6,450 nt of DNA. Origin: Verrucomicrobiales bacterium (GTDB lineage: Bacteria; Verrucomicrobiota; Verrucomicrobiia; Limisphaerales; UBA1096). Shown here one piece after another: positions 1 to 5,964 of the stretch. Location of the stretch: assembly GCA_002721375.1 (NCBI GenBank), contig PBKH01000068.1:5506-11955 (forward strand), in the 5' to 3' direction. The notes below the pieces were generated by a model that worked only from the letters and a program-made list of their open reading frames with translations, ran no database searches and was not told the origin of the DNA. The number at the start of each line of letters is the position of its first letter. Within the stretch, counting starts at the first letter, position 1. The translations under genes and the position numbers were made by a program.

Positions 1-1136
1 GCGCTACGCAAAAAATTCTTGTGACCGGTGCTCATATGCTCGGCAAGGCCGGTGTCAGTGTTTGAGGCTGTATCCTCCTTGCGCTTGGCCTCCATTTGCT
101 TCTCGTAAGATTCATTGGCCCGCCCCACAAGGTCGACATTCCAACCGTATTCGAACGTGGGTGGCCTGGAGATGAGTCGACCCTGCATACAGGCTTGCTG
201 CAGCGCCTGATAAATCACTCGACGCAGCTTCAGGAAATCACCGCCAGCTTTTTTCTCCTCCTCGGTATTAAGAACACCATCGGGAACGCCATCGGGGCCA
301 GTTACGTCAAACCTCTCGGTCACATCATCAATGCCTTGCTGGGCCCAGTAGATGGCGTGGGCGTCGGGCAAGCGCCACTCGAGCGGACCCCACATCTCAT
401 CCACAGCTTTCATTTTTTCCGGGGTCATTTTGAAGACCTCCTTGAGACGCTTTAGCCGGCGGCGATCCTCGTCGGTCTCTGGCTCAAGCAGGTCGAGGTA
501 TCCATCACGGCGCGTGCCGATGACGCCGCCATCGTATATGTCGTCATCAGTGCCAGGACGCCCGTCGGGACCGGGGTCGTGCATCATCTCCAAACTCCAT
601 GCCAATTTGTAGAAACGGTGAGCATCGTCAAGATTGTGACCAAGCTTGTGCTGAAAATGCCACGCCAGTTCATGGTACAGATGGGCGCTATGCGGGTTGT
701 AATTTAGGCCTTGATCGCGAATGAGTTCGAAACCTCTACGAACCCAGTGCCAACGCACATTGGGCGTTTTGATACCATCGAACTTGACCGAAATATTGTA
801 GGACATGTTCCAGGCCGTGACGCGCCAGACATGATCTGCGTGCGGCTGGAGTTTGGTGATCCAGTCACCTAGTTGCGCCATTTCAAAATATTTTCCGTCC
901 TCTTGCATCTGCATGGCTCGAACCCACAAAACATTAGCGATCAGGCCTCGAAAGCCGCCCAGCATAACCGTCGTGAGGGCCAACGTGGGCGGCAAATTCT
1001 CAACCGGCTCGGTATGTGTCAGATTTTTTTCCTTGCGGAAGGCATTCATCGTCCGCTGACTGAAGTGACTCCCCAATAGGAACGCTGCAACCAGCAGGAG
1101 CAGGATAAACTTATATGCTTTTCCGTGCAGTTTCAT
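1..1136 (-). CDS. Membrane-anchored TPR-like protein of unknown function, partial
   Basis: The frame opens with ATG 6 bases after the permease stop and stays open for 378 codons to the window edge, so the C-terminus is missing. I do not recognise it as a named gene. Residues 9-22 (KFILLLLVAAFLLG, flanked by Lys) form one N-terminal membrane anchor or uncleaved signal; the rest would face the periplasm. A well-formed segment follows (GGFRGLIANVLWVRAMQMQ, 60-78), then two stretches resembling tetratricopeptide helix pairs (about 84-116, with LGDWITKLQPHADHVWRVTAW; about 150-182, with HLYHELAWHFQHKL). Two Asp/Gly-rich loops (DPGPDGRPGTDDDIYD, 187-202; DVTGPDGVPDGV, 277-288) look like cation-binding loops. 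The visible tail (from about 340) is charged and probably disordered. Context and near-overlap suggest it works with the ABC transporter, perhaps as an external partner of the permease. Reading as a TPR-like protein is tentative; the existence of the gene is secure. Confidence 0.85.
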   Translation of the reverse strand, partial: MKLHGKAYKFILLLLVAAFLLGSHFSQRTMNAFRKEKNLTHTEPVENLPPTLALTTVMLGGFRGLIANVLWVRAMQMQEDGKYFEMAQLGDWITKLQPHADHVWRVTAWNMSYNISVKFDGIKTPNVRWHWVRRGFELIRDQGLNYNPHSAHLYHELAWHFQHKLGHNLDDAHRFYKLAWSLEMMHDPGPDGRPGTDDDIYDGGVIGTRRDGYLDLLEPETDEDRRRLKRLKEVFKMTPEKMKAVDEMWGPLEWRLPDAHAIYWAQQGIDDVTERFDVTGPDGVPDGVLNTEEEKKAGGDFLKLRRVIYQALQQACMQGRLISRPPTFEYGWNVDLVGRANESYEKQMEAKRKEDTASNTDTGLAEHMSTGHKNFLRS

Positions 1137-1142
1137 CCAATG

Positions 1143-2681
1143 TTAGTTCATCGATGCCGTTGGATTTGGCAGCGCCAGTTCTCGCCGGTGAAAAAGGAAA
1201 GCCCCAAACGCCATGATGATCCCCCCCATGAGCAAGACGATTCCGGTGAAGGCCGTCGCCAATGAAGTCCAAGTGATCGTTCTACCGGAGCTAAGGTGAT
1301 CCACCGGCGAATAGCCCCAGATCAGGTCGGTGATGGACAACACACCCTTGGAGAATGTCATCGCCACACGGTCGAGAGGCGAAGACTCGTCCTTTCTCCC
1401 GGTTTCATGATTGATACCAGTGATTCCTTCCTCTTCGATAATTTGTTCCAGCGTCCCTGTGGAAGCCGTAATCAGCAGAATACCCAAAGACATGAATGTG
1501 GCTACTGGAAAAGAGAGAAAGCTTGACGCCATTAGACCAATTGCACTGATGAGCCCAAGCCAAAAGAAAATGATCATCAGGCCACGCAGAAGATTCAGAC
1601 CAAAGCCACCATCATGATAAAGAATCATAGGACCGTCATCCATCGGGAATACAATTGGCTTGTCATTGAAATTTGCAAAACTTACCCGAACCTCACCATT
1701 GTCCGGCACTGAGCCACCCTCCAATTCGACTTTAAGTTCATGAAAAGCGCTGGAGCCAATCGTCATCTCCTCAAACTCACGGTCCGGCGGCCAACGCTTG
1801 CCGGTGCCTGCACCTACACTCCACATGCATAGATGCGACTTGGGATCATACTCGTCTCCGGCATTGAATTTAAATCTAAGATAGATCGGCCTCTTGTTGA
1901 TAATCTCCACTTTATCAGGATCAATTTCAAATACCCAATTTCGCATTTGGCCCGGCAGGACAATTTCACGGCTGCCTTTGGAAACCTGCAATGCTTGATG
2001 CTCAAGTTCCTCAATTTGCGAGATGATTTCGCTAGTAGGATTCTTTTGAGCCTGATCAATCAGCCTAGTATAATTCGGCCTTAGGGAAAGTACATGTTCC
2101 GGCTGGGTAACGCTCATGCGCAATGTCTGTTCGGCAGCACTGTATTGGTTGTCAGTCTTGCCCTGTTCAACAAGCTTTGAATAGGCATAGGCACGCGAAC
2201 GTTGAATCGTAAAATTAGGCTTCGGCTCGCGTACGCTGCTACGCGACACCAATACCTCATTTCTTAACTTAGCCTTTTCGTCCTTGCTCAGTTCAGGAGA
2301 ATCAGCCCGGGCATTGATGAGGTAGAAGATTGCCAAGCCAGTCGGTATCAGCATGGCTGCGTTAAGTAGCGTGATGCCCAGCCACTTGCCAAACCACACC
2401 CTCCAGCGAGCGACCGGCTTGACAGCAACCATTTGCATCACGTTCTCCTCTATCTCACGGGCCAGAGTGCCGCAACCCATCCACAGCGAGGCAATACCAA
2501 GAAGCGCGGTGGTCGAACCGAGCGTGTAGGTGAGCACAAGCTGCACAGTCCCCTTGGCTGTCCCATCGCTTTTCACGATCAATGGGATGCCAAACACAAT
2601 TACAAGCAGCGCCAATCCAAGCGTCACAACGAACCGATACCGAACTGCGGCTTTGAGGGTCTGTTTTGCTATGGGCCACAT
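1143..2681 (-). CDS. ABC-2-like transporter permease with large extracytoplasmic domain
   Basis: This 512-residue integral membrane protein is the probable partner of the ABC ATPase encoded 23 bases upstream. Six hydrophobic helices are visible: about 15-36, 46-70, 100-123, 362-388, 390-408 and 470-497. The cytoplasmic loop between helices 2 and 3 (71-99, TLAREIEENVMQMVAVKPVARW) carries the conserved stretch of ABC-2 permeases that would contact the ATPase. Between helices 3 and 4 there is a soluble region of about 240 residues (124-361), predicted outside the membrane. Its first half is charged and helical; its second half (about 245-350) has alternating patterns suggesting a beta-sandwich. 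Residues 409-469 form a second external loop with an acidic patch (EQIIEEEG). The C-terminus FHRRELALPNP ends inside by the positive-inside rule. The ATG has no obvious Shine-Dalgarno sequence; the TAA stop lies 6 bases before the next gene. The substrate cannot be inferred from sequence; annotation as ABC-2 family permease is firm only at superfamily level. Confidence 0.85.
   Translation of the reverse strand: MWPIAKQTLKAAVRYRFVVTLGLALLVIVFGIPLIVKSDGTAKGTVQLVLTYTLGSTTALLGIASLWMGCGTLAREIEENVMQMVAVKPVARWRVWFGKWLGITLLNAAMLIPTGLAIFYLINARADSPELSKDEKAKLRNEVLVSRSSVREPKPNFTIQRSRAYAYSKLVEQGKTDNQYSAAEQTLRMSVTQPEHVLSLRPNYTRLIDQAQKNPTSEIISQIEELEHQALQVSKGSREIVLPGQMRNWVFEIDPDKVEIINKRPIYLRFKFNAGDEYDPKSHLCMWSVGAGTGKRWPPDREFEEMTIGSSAFHELKVELEGGSVPDNGEVRVSFANFNDKPIVFPMDDGPMILYHDGGFGLNLLRGLMIIFFWLGLISAIGLMASSFLSFPVATFMSLGILLITASTGTLEQIIEEEGITGINHETGRKDESSPLDRVAMTFSKGVLSITDLIWGYSPVDHLSSGRTITWTSLATAFTGIVLLMGGIIMAFGAFLFHRRELALPNPTASMN
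1599..2312 (-). other. Extracytoplasmic domain of the ABC permease
   Basis: Permease residues 124-361 lie between the third and fourth membrane helices and contain no hydrophobic segment long enough to cross the membrane. A charged helical part (about 128-235) is followed by a strand-rich part (RNWVFEIDPDKVEII, PIYLRFKFNAG, HELKVELEGG, GEVRVSFANF, PIVFPMDDG) with the look of a small beta-sandwich. The boundaries are read by eye from hydropathy. Confidence 0.6.
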
Positions 2682-2704
2682 GGCGCTTGGTTCAATACGA
2701 AAAG

Positions 2705-3853
2705 TCAGTCACCCAGCAATCCGCCGAGCTTCTCATTGGCCTTATCTAGGTTTTCCTCCTTCTTCGGTGCGGTATCGACTTTCGTGACCACCTCAGCCTT
2801 GGCCAAGCCAGCCAACTTACCGTGATCAACTGTTTCCGTCGGAGAGACCACTTCTGGTGGTTGACCGGCAGTTGGCGCGTCCGCGCCTCGGGTAAGGTGG
2901 TCGAGCACACGATCGGCACGATCACTCTGCGATCCACTGCGCAGATAATCGGCCACACGATGGCCAGAAGTCGCGCCGGAAGTCTCCGATTCCTTCCGGC
3001 GAGCCTGCTCCACGATTTTAAGGAACAGGCTTTCGAGATTCTGTGTAGGGTTATCCACACGCACTTCTTCCGAACCGGTATCTTCACGGATCAGCGATAG
3101 CACCCTCTCCATGGTCTCGCGCGACAGAGTCGGCGCAGTGATGCGCGTGGCGTCGCGGTTCGCCAACAGCTCTCTCATTGTACCCATTGCCTGCACTCTG
3201 CCTCCGTAAAGAATCATTGCGCGATCACAAACATCCTCCACGTCTGCCAGCAAATGGCTCGAGAGAATCACCGTTTTGCCCCGTTCCGCAAGGGTGAGAA
3301 TCAAATCCTTGATTTCACGACAGCCGATCGGGTCCAGACCGGAGGTTGGTTCGTCGAGAACGACGAGGTCGGGATCGTTAATCAGCGCCTGTGCCAAGCC
3401 GATGCGGCGCTGCATGCCCTTGGAAAACTCGCCAACATGTCGCCGTCGGGCATTGCCCAAACCTACCATCTCAATAAGTTGCTCGGCACGATCACGGCGC
3501 TCCTTTGAGTCGATATGAAAAAGACTTCCGAAAAAATCGATTGTCTCGTCGGAGTTTAGGTAACGGTAAAGATAAGATTCCTCCGGCAGATAACCGATAC
3601 GCGCCTTGGTCTGCACATGGCGTGGCGAGTGATTGAACACCGAAATACGGCCACGTGTTGGATAGAGCAGGCCGAGCAGCATTTTCACCGTGGTGGATTT
3701 TCCGGAACCATTCGGGCCGAGCAGCCCAAACACCTCTCCGCGTCGCACCTCGAAGTCAACACCGTCCACCGCTCGCGCCTTAGTACGGCCCCAAAAATCT
3801 TTGAAAACCTTGGTCAGGCCTTGAGCCGAAATGACCGTTTCGTTTGAACTCAT
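2705..3853 (-). CDS. ABC transporter ATP-binding protein with C-terminal extension
   Basis: This is the cytoplasmic ATPase subunit of an ABC-2-type exporter, 382 residues. The nucleotide-binding domain shows Walker A GPNGSGKST (46-54), the signature FSKGMQRR (143-150), Walker B DLVVLDEP (162-169), the D-loop SGLD (171-174) and the switch histidine in SSH (His200). The Q-loop position reads GYLPEES (88-94), with Glu in place of Gln, as in many NatA/CcmA-like ATPases. The ATPase core and its small C-terminal subdomain end near residue 285 (LESLFLKIVEQ). Beyond it lies a hydrophilic, Ser/Thr/Glu-rich tail of about 95 residues, ending in KLGGLLGD. The permease gene begins 23 bases downstream, so the two very probably form one transporter. 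I chose the ATG at 3853 because similarity to ABC ATPases begins immediately after it; an in-frame TTG at 3895 would add 14 unrelated residues. A weak AAGGGA lies about 11 bases upstream of the ATG. The substrate is unknown. Confidence 0.93.
   Translation of the reverse strand: MSSNETVISAQGLTKVFKDFWGRTKARAVDGVDFEVRRGEVFGLLGPNGSGKSTTVKMLLGLLYPTRGRISVFNHSPRHVQTKARIGYLPEESYLYRYLNSDETIDFFGSLFHIDSKERRDRAEQLIEMVGLGNARRRHVGEFSKGMQRRIGLAQALINDPDLVVLDEPTSGLDPIGCREIKDLILTLAERGKTVILSSHLLADVEDVCDRAMILYGGRVQAMGTMRELLANRDATRITAPTLSRETMERVLSLIREDTGSEEVRVDNPTQNLESLFLKIVEQARRKESETSGATSGHRVADYLRSGSQSDRADRVLDHLTRGADAPTAGQPPEVVSPTETVDHGKLAGLAKAEVVTKVDTAPKKEENLDKANEKLGGLLGD
2708..2998 (-). other. Hydrophilic C-terminal extension of the ABC ATPase
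   Basis: Residues 286-382 follow the end of the ATPase domain. They contain a possible short helix (HRVADYLR, DRADRVLDHL), a Pro/Thr/Glu linker (about 325-342) and two similar short motifs, KLAGLAK (346-352) and KLGGLLGD (375-382). The stretch has no similarity I recognise and would be cytoplasmic. It is in frame, without internal stops, and ends just before the permease gene. Confidence 0.6.
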
Positions 3854-3875
3854 AGCTATTTTCGTCCCTTTGCCC

Positions 3876-3893
3876 GGCCAAACAGTTTTGGCC
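3876..3893. repeat. Short inverted repeat in the spacer before the ABC ATPase gene
   Basis: The arms GGCCAAA (3876-3882) and TTTGGCC (3887-3893) are perfect 7-base complements around a 4-base loop. In the minus-strand transcript they would form a hairpin between the metal ATPase stop (3915) and the ATG of the ABC ATPase (3853). No run of U follows it, so it is not a typical intrinsic terminator. It could be a weak RNA hairpin, a protein-binding palindrome or chance. Confidence 0.35.
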
Positions 3894-3914
3894 AAACACG
3901 GTTCATGAAACCCT

Positions 3915-5927
3915 TCAAGCAGGCTGGGCTGTCATGTCGGCAGCACTATCACTTCCAGCCGGGGCTGCCTCCGGCTCGAACGGAACCAACTCCTCACCCT
4001 GCCGCACCAAGCGCGCACTATTGAACACCACGATCAATGAGCCGGCGTTGTGCAGAATCGCAGCAACAATCGGATTGATGATTCCTAAGCTGGCTGCAGT
4101 CATCCCTAGGATGATGAACATAATGCCGAATAGGAAATTCTGATTGATCACTAAACGGGTCTGACGGGAAAGACGGACAAGGAACGGTAACCGGCGAAGA
4201 TCGCTGTTCATTAACGCTATAGTGGCACTTTGAATGGCCACCTCACTTCCTGCAGCGCCCATGGCAACACCCATGTCGCCTGCAGCAAGTGCAGGTGCAT
4301 CGTTTACACCATCACCAATTACCGCCACTCGATAGCCTCTCTTTTTAAGATCACTAACGTAATCCACCTTGTTTTGGGGAAGACATTCGGCCACCACCTC
4401 ACCACAGCCAATCTCCGCAGCCACGCGCGCTGCGACTGGCTGGCGATCTCCAGAAACCATGGCAACTCGTTGCACTCCAGATCCGAGCAAATCGGCCAAC
4501 GCCTCTTTGGCCTCAGCACGAGTACCATCCTGAAGACCAATCCAACCGATACATGCACCATCGCTAGCAACAAACAACAGGCTGTAGCCTTCAGCCTCCT
4601 TAAGATCGACCTTGGATTCAAAATCATCTGAAACTCCATTGTCACGAAGCCACTGCGGACGTCCGATCACGACATTAGCACCGTCCACCTTAGCCTGTAC
4701 GCCCTTGCCAGCTGTCTCTTTAAAATCATCAGGATCAGCGAGATTCAAGCCGGCCTCTCTGGCAAGATTGGTCAATGCCTTGGCCGTTGGATGATTGCTA
4801 AATTTTTCTGCAGTGGCGGCAACCTTGAGTAACTCTGCAGGCTTGATGTCTCCTTGGGGTGCAAGCCGGCTAACCGTTAGTTCACCGGTGGTCAATGTGC
4901 CAGTCTTATCAAACACAAAGGCATTGATGCGTGCAGCGATCTCGATATCGCCAACGTTCTTGATCAACACTCCCAAGCGCGCAGCTGAGGCCAAGGCGGC
5001 AACCATTGCTGAAGGGGAAGCAAGAATGAACGCACAAGGGCAGGATATAACCAGAACGGAAACGACCCGCTCAATATTCCCCGTAAAAAACCAGACGAGG
5101 GCCCCTATGACCAAAACCAATGGAGTATAGTAGCCCATATACTGATCAATGATACGCATGATAGGCAGCTTGGTTTGCTCGGCCGACAGGATCAAGTCTC
5201 GCACACGTCCGAATGTTGTATCTTCCCCAGCACGGGTCACCTCAACCTCTAGCACACCGTTGAGATTGATCGTTCCAGCAAAAACCTCATCCCCACTACT
5301 CTTATCAATAGGAAGCGATTCGCCTGTAATATTGGCCTGATTGATGGAACCCTGACCGCTAACGATTTTGCCATCGGCAGCAATATTGTCTCCAGGACGA
5401 ACCCGAATAACGTCGCCTATCTTCAATTGAGAGGCTGCGACTTCCTCCTCATCGTTCCCAACTATCCGCCTGGCCTTGGTTGGTGTAAGCTTTACAAGTG
5501 AGGCAATCGAGGCGCGGGCTCCGGCAGCGGTACGAGTCTCGATCAACTCACCGAGCAGCATGAAAAAAGCCACGATACCGGCTGTCTGATAGCCGCCGAG
5601 CTGGGATTCCCCAGACGCCATAGCCGCCAGAAAAGCGATGGCCACCAGTTCATTGATAGTTAGCATGCCTCTCTTTATGTCTTTTATTGCGAGGCGAATA
5701 ATGGGGAAACCCAAGATCACAGCCCCAATGAAGGCGCTGATTCCGGCGACCTGATTATCGGTACCTGCAAACCATTGCATGAAAAATGAATTAGCAATGA
5801 ATACGACACCGGCAATCATGGTCGTTAGCCGGAAGTTGGTGTGCTCATGATCGTGGGCACAACCCTCTTCATGATCATGGTGATGCTCTTGAATTTCCTT
5901 ACGGCTTATAAGAGATGAAACTTGCAT
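3915..5927 (-). CDS. P1B-type heavy-metal translocating P-type ATPase
   Basis: This is a complete 670-residue ATP-driven metal pump of the inner membrane, most likely an exporter of a divalent soft metal. The N-terminus is histidine-rich (residues 15-29, HHHDHEEGCAHDHEH) and replaces the usual CxxC metal-binding domain. Eight membrane segments can be seen: about 34-53, 60-80, 90-106, 112-128, 262-282, 286-312, 593-612 and 615-636. Other landmarks are the actuator-domain TGES (201-204), the transport-site CPC (296-298), the phosphorylation motif DKTGT (340-344, Asp340), the P1B-specific HP pair (379-380), and the hinge GDGVND (538-543). The last helix carries HNAGS (626-630) and an NSARL sequence instead of the DxG typical of ZntA. 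Zn/Cd/Pb/Co-type export is therefore likelier than Cu(I), but the metal is unproven. The C-terminal 20 residues are Ala/Glu/Pro-rich and probably disordered. The ATG is preceded by an A/T-rich stretch with no Shine-Dalgarno; it was chosen because it retains the His-rich segment and no better start is seen. Confidence 0.95.
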   Translation of the reverse strand: MQVSSLISRKEIQEHHHDHEEGCAHDHEHTNFRLTTMIAGVVFIANSFFMQWFAGTDNQVAGISAFIGAVILGFPIIRLAIKDIKRGMLTINELVAIAFLAAMASGESQLGGYQTAGIVAFFMLLGELIETRTAAGARASIASLVKLTPTKARRIVGNDEEEVAASQLKIGDVIRVRPGDNIAADGKIVSGQGSINQANITGESLPIDKSSGDEVFAGTINLNGVLEVEVTRAGEDTTFGRVRDLILSAEQTKLPIMRIIDQYMGYYTPLVLVIGALVWFFTGNIERVVSVLVISCPCAFILASPSAMVAALASAARLGVLIKNVGDIEIAARINAFVFDKTGTLTTGELTVSRLAPQGDIKPAELLKVAATAEKFSNHPTAKALTNLAREAGLNLADPDDFKETAGKGVQAKVDGANVVIGRPQWLRDNGVSDDFESKVDLKEAEGYSLLFVASDGACIGWIGLQDGTRAEAKEALADLLGSGVQRVAMVSGDRQPVAARVAAEIGCGEVVAECLPQNKVDYVSDLKKRGYRVAVIGDGVNDAPALAAGDMGVAMGAAGSEVAIQSATIALMNSDLRRLPFLVRLSRQTRLVINQNFLFGIMFIILGMTAASLGIINPIVAAILHNAGSLIVVFNSARLVRQGEELVPFEPEAAPAGSDSAADMTAQPA
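5841..5885 (-). other. Histidine-rich metal-binding segment in the P-type ATPase N-terminus
   Basis: Residues 15-29 of the metal ATPase contain seven histidines, several Asp/Glu and one cysteine (Cys23), just before the first membrane helix. Such His/Asp tracts are common in Zn/Co/Ni/Cd transporters, where they bind or buffer metal on the cytoplasmic side. No CxxC heavy-metal-associated domain precedes it, so this is the only visible soluble metal-binding element in the protein. Confidence 0.7.
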
Positions 5928-5964
5928 TTTAAATTTGATTTTTGAAAGCGCTGAATGTCATCGT

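Noticed and set aside
96..455. Plus-strand open frame of 119 codons
   Set aside because: It lies opposite the anchored-protein gene, which is open for the whole 378 codons and has a clear anchor, helical pattern and operon context. The plus-strand peptide has no recognisable domain.
2433..2825. Plus-strand open frame of 130 codons
   Set aside because: It runs antisense across the permease start, the spacer and the ABC ATPase end, and its peptide is low in pattern and without domain features.
3876..3893. Rho-independent terminator between the metal ATPase and the ABC ATPase
   Set aside because: The 7-base stem is followed in the transcript by GGGCAAAGGGAC and not by a U-run, so it is reported only as an inverted repeat.
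3854..3895. TTG at 3895 as start of the ABC ATPase
   Set aside because: It would add 14 residues unlike any ABC ATPase N-terminus, overlap the inverted repeat and lie farther from any ribosome site; ATG at 3853 is preferred.
4230..4631. Plus-strand open frame of 133 codons
   Set aside because: It is antisense to the catalytic core of the metal ATPase, whose motifs are intact; the peptide has no family features.
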